DNA from: Triangularia verruculosa
Lineage: Eukaryota > Ascomycota > Sordariomycetes > Sordariales > Podosporaceae
Direction of reading: 5' to 3'
Assembly (NCBI GenBank): GCA_033296885.1
Contig: MU863911.1
Location: 62,001-126,000, forward strand
DNA length: 64,000 bases
A program made the translations under genes and the position numbers. The notes beneath the pieces are model-generated. The model did not search any database, was not told the origin of the DNA, and saw only the letters and a program-made list of their open reading frames with translations. Below are positions 47,886 through 58,700 of this stretch, in pieces (the stretch's first letter is position 1; each line of letters opens with the position of its first letter).

Positions 47886-48698
47886 TTACTTGGTGAGGGG
47901 CGAGGAGCCAGGCGCGTCTTCAATCCCAAGTTTCCGCATTATGTTCCGCCCAAGATGCAAGCACCCTTCGTACCTAGCATCGTTGGTTTCAAGCAGCTGC
48001 ACGTTCATGTTTTCATGCGTTACGTTCAACGCCATGATATCGAACCTCCTCAACGTACAGTATTCTTTTGGTTTCTTTTCTCCAAGTGGTGTGCGAATGC
48101 GCTTCTGCTTGGACTGGGGGATTGGGAAGCAGTCGATACCGAGGCGTTTTACACAGCTGGCGCTCATGGTGCTGAACGGGTAGTCTCCGTGGTCGCAGGT
48201 TCCTGTGAGTGGGTATTGTCCGTTAATGGTGCAGTCATACATGACTGTACTACTGGGGCGGTAGGTGGAATAGTCTTGAGCATGTCGCTCGCCGGTTGCT
48301 AGGAAAGATTGATCCAAAGGTGTTTGAGAATTGTTTGTGACGTGATCACCATTGCTGGGTGTATCCTGTTCCCGTATCTGAGATGTTCCGGGGTCAACAG
48401 GGTTGGCGTGCAGCCCGAGGTCCAAGGTGTCGACGCCATAACCTTCCGCCCAATAACCATGTGCAGGGCTGGCATCGGCTGTAGGTAAAGAGGTGGTGGC
48501 TGCCTGTAGTAGACGGCTGGGAGTGGACATGTGCTCTAGATTGGCGTGATTGTCCCATTCTGGAGTTTGGGCATACACTGGGCGGCTTCCGGACAGGTCT
48601 GTTGTCTGGACAAATTTGAGATTGGTGGCTTCATAGTTTGGGTTTACCGGATCTGAGCAACGATCGAAGCCATCTTCTGTGACTTCAGTGTCGGCCAT
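47886..48698 (-). CDS. Family A copy 4: retropepsin-like protein with D-H-G
   Basis: One uninterrupted minus-strand frame, ATG 48698 (context CACCAACATGG) to TAA 47886-47888; 270 aa. The N-terminal 140 residues are polar and low in complexity. The C-terminal 120 residues show the retropepsin order: the strand STVMYDCTINGQYPL, then GTCDHGDYPFSTMSASCVKR and LGI, where D-H-G replaces the catalytic D-[ST]-G but the following Ser ... L-G-I pattern is kept, then a LRRFDIMALNV strand and GCLHLGRNIMRKLGI, matching the late h-h-h-G-R element. The second residue of the motif is atypical, so activity is doubtful. It is divergently paired with the gene at 50137, with 1.4 kb between starts. Confidence 0.62.
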   Translation of the reverse strand: MADTEVTEDGFDRCSDPVNPNYEATNLKFVQTTDLSGSRPVYAQTPEWDNHANLEHMSTPSRLLQAATTSLPTADASPAHGYWAEGYGVDTLDLGLHANPVDPGTSQIREQDTPSNGDHVTNNSQTPLDQSFLATGERHAQDYSTYRPSSTVMYDCTINGQYPLTGTCDHGDYPFSTMSASCVKRLGIDCFPIPQSKQKRIRTPLGEKKPKEYCTLRRFDIMALNVTHENMNVQLLETNDARYEGCLHLGRNIMRKLGIEDAPGSSPLTK

Positions 48699-50136
48699 GT
48701 TGGTGCAAGTAGCCTAACAGCAAGGAAACTGGTATGTATCAGTCCACAGCCTCAAGATGAAACGGAACGTAAGAAGATGAGTTCCGTCGACCAAGTCGTA
48801 AGATGCGGGAACTTGTTCATATATCTTTCCGATGTTGAAGAAGCCCCACTTCCAGGAAATCAGGACTGGAGACGAGAGACTGCACCTTGCCTCTAGCTGA
48901 GGCACTGGAAGCTGAAGAGTATGAGGGCAGACAGTACCTAAGTACCTAGCCTCGACCCAGAATCACTTGCCGGTCATCATCCAGTTGTATCGTTCTTGTC
49001 ACACACACTGCACGCAGGGAATTCCGTGCAGTACAAATTTCATATCTTATCTTTTTACAATTGAGAAATGCGATCACATCAATTTCCATGAGTGGTTTAC
49101 TCCCATGCCATGAAACCAGGAAGCAATTTTTATGAACGAAGCGCTCACTAAGGTAGGTATGGATTTTTTACCAAAACTTGAATATCTTGCTAACGCATAG
49201 TAGGTACCTGCCCGGGTATAAGAGCCCATTAGTCGCATTAGGCGACAAAGTTTGGTGTAGTATACCTAGGTATCGTCGTGGGCTCTTTCAAATGATGGGC
49301 AAGGTAAACAACATTCAAGGCATGAAGTGGGCGAAATAGACAGCGTCGCAGTGAGAAAGGAAAATGGAATTTTTCGAAGGTAAGTAGGTACGGTAGGTAT
49401 ATTGCATGGGTCCTTTCCATGTGAGGATCTTTGTTAGAGAATTCCAATTATTGGATCGTGGGCATGAAGAGATCGAGCTGGTGGAAATAAACGGCACTGT
49501 AGGACGCACCATCACATTGTAAATAACAGGAGGTTAGTTACTTATTCTCTTATAGTATGGCAGCCCCACAAGAGCGCGAGAGCAAGGGCTGGCCCACCTC
49601 GTGGAGGTTGGAATAGCAGTCCCCTCGGGCATCTAAGCGGGCGTGATTGAATGGATTCTTAAAGAAGTCCAGCTGAACGCCATGCTAGGTAGGTAACTAA
49701 ACTCAAACAGTTGGCATCAGCTGTCAAAAGATCTGACCGAATCTCTCACTGGCGCCTTGATTTAAATGGTTCGCTTTTTGCCTTCTGTATTTATGGAATA
49801 GCAGTGAGTTGTCTGGTATATACCTTGTTATATAAGCTCGCCTCACCAAAAGAGACCTCGCTGCCAGGTAGTTAGCAACAGACTCAATTTGAGATCCTAG
49901 CACTTCGTCCAGCTATTGTTAACCCTGCCTCTATCCCTAATTTGTGGTAAGTGGTGCCATGTCCTTCAAATATGCGTTTCCTCCAGTCAAAGGGCATTCT
50001 TGGCTTCTGTGCCCTTTTTTTTTGAGCGACTATCTTCCATTGAGTTATAGACACATTCTTATCCGACCACCGGAGATGTTAGGACTTTTCTCCTTTCCAC
50101 ACGGACCCTTCATCTGAATTACCATAAAACCTCAAG
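48699..50136. other. Divergent promoter region of array pair 4, rich in TAGGTA motifs
   Basis: No gene. The TACCTAGGTA/TAGGTAGGTA motif occurs at 48935-48949, 49262-49273, 49381-49400 and 49685-49697, the densest cluster in the window. A long C/T-rich leader precedes the ATG at 50137. Confidence 0.5.
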
Positions 50137-50922
50137 ATGTTAAACCTTGCCTTGATGGGATACATCGCTAACTGTTTTGTGTTCAAGTTGGCTATGTCTC
50201 AAAATCAGCAGAGAAATATCACGGCTCAAGATTGCGATCATATTCCTGGCATCTTATCTCCAGAAACACACCAGACTGTCTCCAATGCAGAATGCTCTCA
50301 CCGGAGAACCCCGCGGAAAGTTCCTGAGGATAGTTCTGAGATTCATGTCTATTCTTCTATTATTAACAACCCACCTTCCGATCTGGGGGATAAGTTTTGG
50401 AATATATCGAGCTGGCAGCTCGGGCCGGCCTCTGCGTCTGGGGAAAGGAGGGACTCGGACATGGTTCTTTCGAGAAGGCATCAACCAGACAGCACTTTTG
50501 GCAGCGAGTTGTCCTTCACAGCCGACATCTTTCAGTCGAGCAGCACAAACCTTGAATGGGAATCGTCACGTCCGTCTGCCATGACAAAAGGAGAGCACCT
50601 CTATAGCGGGTCCAAGCATGGACCTGGAGCAACGCCAGCTTCAGACAAACCTTCATCGTCTAATCACCGGGAATCTCAAGATGATGATACAAACAACCAA
50701 GGCAGACATGACACCATGGTCACAGGGGATCATTCTCGCCGCGCGCCTCATACGCAAAACGGGACGTCAGATATGGGAGATGACAAGGAGTCGGGATCTG
50801 ATACAGACGATTGCGACTGGGATGAAGACACATTTTGGACATGGGATGAATCGCGTCAACATTTCATTCACATGGATCAGAATACGGGCAAAGAAACTGT
50901 CTGCCCAGCTCAGTTCGACTAG
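50137..50922 (+). CDS. Family C copy 4: partner protein with W-x-W-D C-terminal tail
   Basis: An uninterrupted frame from ATG 50137 (context CTCAAGATG) to TAG 50920-50922; 261 aa. A later ATG (residue 20, MSQNQQRN) is an alternative start, and the first 19 residues are hydrophobic enough (ALMGYIANCFVFKLA) to be a signal or anchor. The middle is Ser/Asp/His-rich and probably disordered. The last 35 residues are acidic (SDTDDCDWDED) and then read FWTWDESRQHFIHMD, NTGKE and CPAQFD at the very end. This tail is nearly the same in the gene at 53722 and is the best conserved element of the array. Its aromatic-D ... H-x-D ... T spacing faintly recalls a WW domain, but this is only an impression. It is divergently paired with family A copy 4. 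Confidence 0.65.
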   Translation: MLNLALMGYIANCFVFKLAMSQNQQRNITAQDCDHIPGILSPETHQTVSNAECSHRRTPRKVPEDSSEIHVYSSIINNPPSDLGDKFWNISSWQLGPASASGERRDSDMVLSRRHQPDSTFGSELSFTADIFQSSSTNLEWESSRPSAMTKGEHLYSGSKHGPGATPASDKPSSSNHRESQDDDTNNQGRHDTMVTGDHSRRAPHTQNGTSDMGDDKESGSDTDDCDWDEDTFWTWDESRQHFIHMDQNTGKETVCPAQFD

Positions 50923-51959
50923 TCACAGTTTCTTGCCCCTTTCCTTGACCAGATGTCATCATATCCCACATTCTCTCGGAGGCATGTCCTGGACGAAATG
51001 AGTGGCACCGCAAGTCAGCACCACAGTTTTAATGCTGTAGAAAACGCCTCTCAACTATTCTTAACGAGTCATTATTATCTTTAAGGTGCCTTGAGAGTTT
51101 TTGGTGGCTTATTACCTAGGTAGTTACGTTTAAAGGTCATATTTCTAGCTTGCAGTGCCTGTCTTTTGTCCACGACCTGGGAGGTCATGTACACTGCATG
51201 CGGATCTAGGCAATCAAAGTCGTGTGTTGGGTTATTGTGAATAGGTACCTATGTCCACGTCAGGGGCTAATCAACAGCGTACAGTGGGCCTAAATTGTTG
51301 GCTTGGCAACGCGAGAGGATGTTTGCATCATGATGCTTCACGACAGGTGTTGTGCTGCTGTTACATGCAAATGATCCCCAATGTATCATGTTGGGGTGTG
51401 TGGACATTGGCCGTCTCGGTTTTATTGGCTTACCCTATATTGTAGGGTGCAAATGACACCTCACGCCCTGGACAGAAAAACTGGCACTGCAAAGTGGGAA
51501 TAATACCTGCCAATCAGCCTTAATAGATATCGAGAACACTTTTTTCAAATACTCTTAACTTATTAAAAAATCAGGTAGGTATTAATAAGCCCTAAGAGGA
51601 TAATTGTTACGCCTTTTTCTACTGTCTTGAAGATGTAATTCTGGCTTGCAGTACCAATTATTTTGTCTCAGGTACTGCGTGCACCTGCAAACAAGGTCTA
51701 GAAGCCAGCGTTCTCACTGCAGAAAGTAATTCTTACAAAAGACTACCAGTATAGTAAGCAGATAAGGTGCTTTGTTCGTTTCTTTCAGAAAAATAAATGT
51801 AAACATAACTAACGGCTATTGGCTAGGTAAACACAGGTAAGACAGAAATACATGGAGTTAACGCCCGGCCTTGTTTATGCGAATGAATGGGCATAGAACT
51901 CGCCGCTTCTCCAAAGCAAGTTGTTCCCCTTCTTCTTTCTTCGTTCCTGCATTGCTTTA
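50923..51959. other. Space between array pairs 4 and 5; no gene seen
   Basis: 1 kb of AT-leaning sequence that should hold two converging 3' ends. TACCTAGGTAG occurs at 51114-51124 and CAGGTAGGTAT at 51573-51583. No protein-like frame. Confidence 0.45.
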
Positions 51960-52871
51960 TCAAATAGGAGAACCTTGAGTTCCCCACCCACCGTCAGATT
52001 CCTTCTCAGGTGAGAATGCATTGTAACGGGATAAGTCCTCGTTAAAGAAAGCACCCGACGCACCCTGAAGCGAGCTGTGGGAATCAGCAGGGCCTTCAGA
52101 GGGCAGGAAACTACTGGCGGAAGATGCGCCGCTGATGTGCTGGGAAAAGATGTTGCTTTGCGGTGAGGTAAAAGTAGAACCGCCGAAGCTACTGTAATGA
52201 TTGTGGGGAGTTGTGTGGCCTGGTCTATTGGGAGGAGCTTGAGCACTGGTAGGAGAAAGGAAATGTCCATCGGGAGTTGGTGATGAGTTGTTTCCATGCT
52301 GTGATACCATGGAAATAGGGCTATTGGCGACCGCACTACCATTTAAGAGGAGCTGGGGAATTGGTGGAGGAGCTGCAAGGAGAGAGACAGCTCCGATTGC
52401 TTGCAGTGGAGGTTGGCTGATGTGCATAGGCTCTTGGGGCACGCGAGCTTGTTTGTGCAACCTGTCGAAAAAACGGCGGCCGATGACGAGGTGAACCAGT
52501 GGGTTGTCCCACTCTGCAGCCTGGACACTCATGCTCTCGCCCATGACTCCAATTTCAGGAATGTTGCATGTGAATTCCACACAGTGCTTTGGGTCGACGA
52601 GCCCGGCTTTCTCGACCCAGGCCGTATGTTTTTGTTGGCGTCGGGGCAGCGGACGCACTTGTAGTCCCAACTGTTCTGCAACGCCAATATGGATGACAGA
52701 ATAGTCATTTCTCTGGTCGATGTGTCCGATCGTCAGGGTATAAGCGTCCAGTGAGCCGATTCGAATGTACACAAGTATAGGTTGGAAAAATGAAGGTAGG
52801 ACAGTTGGTGGACCGCCGATATATTGATCATTTTCGGGTATCATTTGGGCGTTTTGTTGTTGATAGGACAT
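51960..52871 (-). CDS. Family A copy 5: retropepsin-like protein with Ser/Pro-rich tail
   Basis: A minus-strand frame from ATG 52871 (CAACACGATGTCC, after a C/T-rich leader) to TGA 51960-51962; 303 aa. The frame is open further upstream, but that part looks like leader. The retropepsin-like core covers about residues 25-150: the strand ILVYIRIGSLDAYTLTIG, then HIDQRNDYSVIHIGVAEQLG where D-Q-R replaces D-[ST]-G, a WVEKAGLVDPKHCVEFTCN strand pair, and LVHLVIGRRFFDRL as the late hydrophobic-G element. It is the most compact and clearest family A member. The second half is Ser/Pro/Gly/Asn-rich without repeats. It is divergently paired with the gene at 53722 (0.85 kb between starts, the closest pair). 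Confidence 0.65.
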   Translation of the reverse strand: MSYQQQNAQMIPENDQYIGGPPTVLPSFFQPILVYIRIGSLDAYTLTIGHIDQRNDYSVIHIGVAEQLGLQVRPLPRRQQKHTAWVEKAGLVDPKHCVEFTCNIPEIGVMGESMSVQAAEWDNPLVHLVIGRRFFDRLHKQARVPQEPMHISQPPLQAIGAVSLLAAPPPIPQLLLNGSAVANSPISMVSQHGNNSSPTPDGHFLSPTSAQAPPNRPGHTTPHNHYSSFGGSTFTSPQSNIFSQHISGASSASSFLPSEGPADSHSSLQGASGAFFNEDLSRYNAFSPEKESDGGWGTQGSPI

Positions 52872-53721
52872 CGTGTTGTATGGAGAGAGAAAAGACTCAG
52901 AAGGAGAGGAAAAAATATATGGACGAGATAGCCTCATATACCCCGGGTTCTCGAGATTGGGGACTAGGTATTCACAAGAAGAAGATGTATCTAAGAATAC
53001 GAAAACAAATTCCATCAATATAGCAAGCAACTTCAGATATTCCAACATCGTTGGTATCAACTGGAGCGCTCATGACTGGTTATTCCAGAGTTGGGTGTCC
53101 AAATGAATGATCAATGAATTTCCACTCAACAAAAATCGGACTCTTAGTGTGCTTGTAAAACTGAATTTCCATCTCTAATTCTTTTTCCAACGACGCAAAT
53201 GAGGCTGTGTAGCCCATGCTATAACCAATAATGGGTCTGGGTTACACCGTGGCCCGGTGTCAGAGTGAGCGCTGTTTGTTCTTTTCTTTTCCTTCTGATG
53301 GCCTACCTAGGCTGTCCCACCGCACAGATCATGGGTTGTCAGCCCAACGCAGGGCGTTGATCGCGCAGCGACACAATATACCTACCAACCTCTCCGAGGG
53401 AGCTGGGCCATTGCTCGGCTCTACCTTTTTCAATTCCCCGATCAGTCACCGATATCATTTTAGTTTTATAGAAATTAATAAGTGTAGGCTTATGGTAGTA
53501 TATATTGTCCCTCCCGGTTGACGAGCCAAAACCAGAAATATCATCGCTCCTTCATGTGCAGTTCTGAAGCTATTCACAACCTAAGTTGAAGAACACCGAG
53601 GATTGGTGTTTCTTAATTATTCGACCTGGCCGGGCAGCCCTCATCATTAACACAAGACCATTGAACAAGAAACAACAACAGTATTCCAGAAACAACCATA
53701 AATCAGCATCATCTTCAGAAA
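52872..53721. other. Divergent promoter region of array pair 5
   Basis: The shortest divergent spacer of the array. It holds the C/T-rich leader of family A copy 5 at its left end and an A/C-rich leader before 53722. CTACCTAGGC lies at 53303-53312. No gene. Confidence 0.5.
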
Positions 53722-54408
53722 ATGTTCAGCAACTTTCTCATTGACAGAAACTATGCTCAATGGGATGTCATATTGGCACTGGCGTCACAACTTTACTCCA
53801 TCTCGGATGCCCATCCCAACAAGTTCTCCAGAAAAGATGAAGTTCTGGAACATTTTAGTGCGTGGTTCGTATTTACTTATCCATCTCCAGGAAGCCTTGA
53901 CGTTGACAGTTCTCACTTGAACAGCATCAGAACATGGATCATCGAATTCTTCGATCCTCCCTACACCATCATCAGCCTACCAACAACTGTGCTCTTCCCA
54001 CCATTCCTATCACCAGATGATTATTATCTCGACCTGGACATCTTGCAGACCCGTAACTTCTTTAAGCAACCGCGACATCTCCTTGTCAAGGAGACAGGCC
54101 CATATCATTTCGCCGTGACCGGACAGCCGGAGCAGCCTTGCGTGTCTGCTCTTGGAGAACACCCCCAGGGTCACCAAGCAATACTAGAAGCTGAAGAAGA
54201 GTCGCTGGAGAGAGATGGAGAATGTGGAACGGAGCCAGAGCATACAGAGCAAAGCGGCAATATACCAGCCACCAGTGAAGAAGAAGAGAATCATGAGGAA
54301 TGTTCAGAGAATGATCCATTCTGGACATGGGACCGTCAGCGTCAGCGCTTTGTTCATGTGGACGAGGAGACTGGCAAAGAGATAATATGTCCCGAGTGGT
54401 TTGACTAG
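53722..54408 (+). CDS. Family C copy 5: partner protein with W-x-W-D C-terminal tail
   Basis: An uninterrupted frame from ATG 53722 (A-rich leader, context AGAAAATG) to TAG 54406-54408; 228 aa. The first 125 residues look folded and aromatic-rich (QWDVILALASQLYSISDAH, HFSAWFVFTYPSPGSLDVD, IRTWIIEFFDPPYTIISL). An acidic Glu-rich linker follows. The tail is PFWTWDRQRQRFVHVD, ETGKE and CPEWFD at the very C terminus, closely matching the tail of the gene at 50137, whose N-terminal part shows no evident similarity. Conserved tail and divergent head suggest that the tail is a docking or localisation signal; that is inference. No function known. It is divergently paired with family A copy 5. Confidence 0.68.
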   Translation: MFSNFLIDRNYAQWDVILALASQLYSISDAHPNKFSRKDEVLEHFSAWFVFTYPSPGSLDVDSSHLNSIRTWIIEFFDPPYTIISLPTTVLFPPFLSPDDYYLDLDILQTRNFFKQPRHLLVKETGPYHFAVTGQPEQPCVSALGEHPQGHQAILEAEEESLERDGECGTEPEHTEQSGNIPATSEEEENHEECSENDPFWTWDRQRQRFVHVDEETGKEIICPEWFD

Positions 54409-55739
54409 TTGTTCTGAATCAGGACGGTCGTTCATAAGCGGTGATACTCCTCGATAACGGCGCTTTTAGGCACCTCTCTCGTGGTTTAATTCGCGGTGTT
54501 TTTTGTTGGCGGGAGGAATACGTTGTACAAAGCTGGATCATAACTATGTTCATGCTGTTGAGATTTTCTGGAGTTGTTTAGACAGGGGTTTGGTGTTTGC
54601 TGGATGCGTCTTTGATCTCAGCATCACGTTCAGTTTTATGTTACGAGGGGCATCTTTATATTGTGTACTTATTTCTTGCAAGACTTATACCTAATAAGCT
54701 CAGGTGATTCAAGGTGAATGCCCTTCTCTTGCCGGCTTTATTGTGTTTTCTCGCTGACACCGTGATATCCAGGATTTATGACAGGGGTAACGGGGAACAC
54801 GCCATTTCATATTTCCAACCTAAGGCTTTATGTAAGTAAGTTATAATCCAACAAGTGCTGTCATATCTCCAGCTGATAATACGTATACCCTAATGGTATG
54901 AGCTTTTTATCAGCCCACTGAAGTTTGCAATACATAGGTAGTAAGAGCTCAGCCTGTTCCACCTATCAAAGTCTCAAATAGCCAGCAATAGGTATCTCAG
55001 TCGCTGCGTGGCACGTCATGGACAAAAGAATAGGGATTGCTTACCGGGCAAGTTACCTTAAAAGATAGTCGAAACACGTCACTAGACGGGGTAGCTTCTA
55101 ACTCAAAGATAGCAATATGACTTAAAAGACAGTCAGCAGGTCTTGGAGAACTATTGAGAGGCACGCCAGCTATCATTTGCTACCTCTTCGCTACCAGGTA
55201 TCTCGCATGGTTTGGTTTCTGCGTAGCAGTTTCTCTCTTTGTGTCTAGGGCGTGCCTGGGCACCGGCTTTAAACGAGGTGTAGCAAGAAGTCAACAGACC
55301 CATCTTGCTCGGTGCCCGGGTCACACGGCCAAAACAACACACATAAGAAAGAAAGTATCACCATACGCTTCATATTCCCTACTCGCTACAAATTCAGGGT
55401 ATCATCTCCAACCACTGCCCAAATCCAACAACTGTATCAAAACACACAAACCCAAACCCACATAACAACCCCAGACTCCTAATAATCAGCCCCAACCCAA
55501 TCCAGAACCCTACAAAACCCCTCCACCACTCCGACCCCCCACCCAACAACAGCACTCACCAACCCCTCCACCAAAACAACCGCCATCCAAACCGCCGCAA
55601 AGGCAACCTCATGAACCCTCCCCAGCCCCCTCAACGCCCTCGCCAATCCGACCGCCATACTAATCAACATAACCCCATCATGAACCACCACATCCATTTC
55701 CTTTAGCTCATCATCATCCCCCAGCTCCTCACCAACGAG
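54409..55739. other. Right border of the array and 3' side of Not4
   Basis: No accepted gene. From 55480 to 55700 the plus strand is strikingly C/A-rich and G-poor. It opens a 72-codon minus-strand frame (ATG 55697) with Val/Ala/Gly-rich hydrophobic sequence; this may follow from the skewed composition, and I do not call it. Confidence 0.4.
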
Positions 55740-58700
55740 TCAATGACCTCCTGTGATCCCACTCCCACTGCTCAATAGAAGCTTCCGATTCTTCTTGACA
55801 AGACTCACGAAGCTCCTTTCCAGTTTCTCCGCCTCCTTTCTCGCCGCAGACAAGGCTTGCTCCGCATCTTCAAGGCTCATAAGCGGTACATTCCCAAACG
55901 GTCCTGCAGCGCCTGCCCCGGCCCCGGCAGTCGGTTTATTTTGCCCTGTCTGCTCCCCGTCAACACCGCCTTCAAGGTAGCTGGCAAACCCAGCGCTTCC
56001 TCCAGCATCAGCAAAGGCTCCCACGGGACCAGGGTAGTTCAGTTCAGGCGCAACAGCATCGGCAACATCGTGTCCCTGACCCATGCCATTCCCACCTGGT
56101 CCACCAGCGCCATACAACCAAGGCGCCATAGCACCTAGGTTCGCGGCCGCAGCTTGCGCTTGTTGACCACCATTGCTATTCCCCTGACCAGTCCAGTTCG
56201 AGATTGCCTTGGGGAAGCTCATGTCTCTAGAATTGAGGTTCAACCTTGGCAAGACATACTGGTTGATGTAGTAGATCGCCTCCTCCCTCTGAATCTTGTT
56301 GACCGGGTCACTTGGGAAGGCGCCCTTGCCCTGAGGGAAGTAACTAGGCGGACCGTTGGGCACCGCCCTACCTTTGACCAACGAAAAGCCAGATCCGGTC
56401 TCGTGCCTTGCAGAGACAAACGACGCTGGCGACGCTGACTCCTCGGCAATTTCATTCTGAAGCTCCAGGAATCTTTCCTCCTCGTCGGCGGTGAGGTTGC
56501 GGACGCAGTCACCGTTGGGGGTGATCAAGATACGAACGCCGTCAACGACCTTTCTGACAGGCTTGCCGGAAAGGAGAACGGCCTGGTCCTCTTCCGTGAC
56601 CATGTTCTTGGTAGGAGTCATGGTGTTCTTCGCTGCCAGCTCCCAAAGACCGGCGGCATTGATGTCATTCTTCCAGCGGTCGAGGGGGATCGTAGTAGGC
56701 TGGAAGAAGGCGAGCTTTTCGAGGTTCTCGGGGACGAGGCCGGCGTCGTGGAGGTTTTGGAGGATCTCGTGAGGCAAGGGGCCCTCCCGAGGGGTGGTAG
56801 GGTTCTCCCGTTGGCTGGTCTCGGGCGTGTTCGAGTCGTACCTGTTCTTGTGAGTAGGTTCACCAGTCAAAGTTGTAGTTTCGTTGGCTGTCGAGCGGTA
56901 GGTCGATGACTCTTCTTTGACTTCCTTGACCTCCTTAGATTCCTTCGTCTCCTTGGGGGAAACAGCGGGTACGGCAGCTGGCGGCTCGGTGGTCTTGGGG
57001 GTGGTTGGCGTTGGAGCTGGCTTCTCCTTTTCCTTCTTCTGCTTCTTTTTGCGGCCGATAATGGGACCAATCTCAACCTCAGGCTCCGGCTTGATGGGCT
57101 GCGCTGCGAGGACGGCGGATTCCTTCTTGGTGAGCTCTTTACGCTGCTTGCGTTGTTGGCTCTTGGTTGTCGTCCGGGTCGGGGCGGACCCAATCCTGGA
57201 TGACGGCGGAGGTGAGTTGGTCCGCGAGGCTGAGATGGACGCCGAAATGATGGAAGCGCTGTCGGAAATCAGTTCGCTGGCAGGTGTTTCTGGCCGGTGG
57301 ACAGATGCCGCGGCGGAAGAGCGCGCGGAAGGCGCGGGCAGGGAAGAACCCGCGCCAATGATAGGGGTTGATGGCGTTTCTGTCTTGGGAGTAGCTACCA
57401 GTCTGAGCGTTTTAGGTGCCGCACGAGAAAGTGGCGAAGAAACAGAAATGGGAGTTGGAGTGGGCAGCGCGGGAAACGCCGTGTCCTTGTCTGTGGCTGC
57501 AGACCTGGCTGAGGCCGAGGGCGCCTCCAAACTGCGGATCTGCGAAACCTTCGTGGCAGCCGCAATGTTCAGGATGCCAGGCACAGGCCGCTTATCGTTC
57601 TTTTTGTCCGAGATAGCAGCGGACTTCTCTGGCGCCTTGGAAGAGGTGGCACTTGAAGGTTGTTCCAACACCTTGATAGGAGCCGCCTTCGCAGCTGCTG
57701 CAGTGGTGGCTTTTTCCTTTTCTTTCTCTTTCTCTTTCTCTTTCTCTTTCTCTTTCTCTTTCTCTTCCACCTTTAGCCTCTCCTTTTCAGCCTTCTCGGC
57801 CTTCTCTCTTTCAAGTCTCTCAGCTCTTTCGGCCTTCTCCCTTTCCTTTCTTTCCTTCTTCTCCTCCTTTTTGGTCTTCTTGGCGGACTTCTCAGGCGAA
57901 ATCTCACCAGTCAATTTCTTGCTAGCACCGGCCTTACTGGGTGTAGGTTTTGGCGTGGACACGGGCGTTGCCGCAGTTGACGCCTTTGGCGAGTTAAGAG
58001 CTGGGAAGTCTTCGTCCTGCAAGGTTACTATCTTTGGCGCCTTGGCTTTGGCAATCTCCTTGGACAGACCGCTCTCAGCGGCCAGTGCTTTGATGATGTT
58101 TTTCGCTTCTGACGCAGATGGAGTAATGGTTCTCTTGCTTATCAGTGGGCTTGGGGTAGCTGATGTGGCAGCTTTAGATGGAACTTTAGGCGACGCCACT
58201 GAAGGCGTCTGCCGACCAAAGTTCATGGTATGCAAAGAAGCATGTGAAATGGCAGGTGAATGCTGAGCACTGGGGATAGGAAGCCCGGGAGGCGCCGAAG
58301 GCGTTCCAATCCTGCCATAAAATTCAAAGCCTCCTGGCGGATGTCGAATGTTGACATCGATTGGCTCATCTGCGACAAGAGCATCGATGCTTGGCCTAAA
58401 TTCCTCGAGGGAGAGCAAGTCGTCCTCTATACTCCATGTTAGCTTCAGGACTCCAGAAAAAATAAAGCTTAACGGCGAACTAGCAAAACGGGTGAAGTGT
58501 GGGAAAGAGACCGCTCGGTCTGTGGGGCAAAAGGTGCTAGAGGAAGGAGGACCACAAGCAAGCAGCGCCATTATATACAGGAGAATTTAAGTCACATCAA
58601 GACTACCATCATCGTCTTCCGTGTGGTATAGTTCTATCGGAATGGTGCGAGGAAAAAACGCTTTATTTTATCCACCGATGCCACCTCAGCCCCAGTTGTG

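Noticed and set aside
55479..55697. 72-codon hydrophobic minus-strand frame behind Not4
   Set aside because: Val/Gly/Ala-rich sequence follows from a strongly C-rich plus strand; no second line of support.
56917..58266. 449-codon plus-strand frame with Phe-Ser repeats
   Set aside because: It is the antisense of the Lys-Glu and Ala/Pro-rich part of Not4; composition is explained by that repeat.
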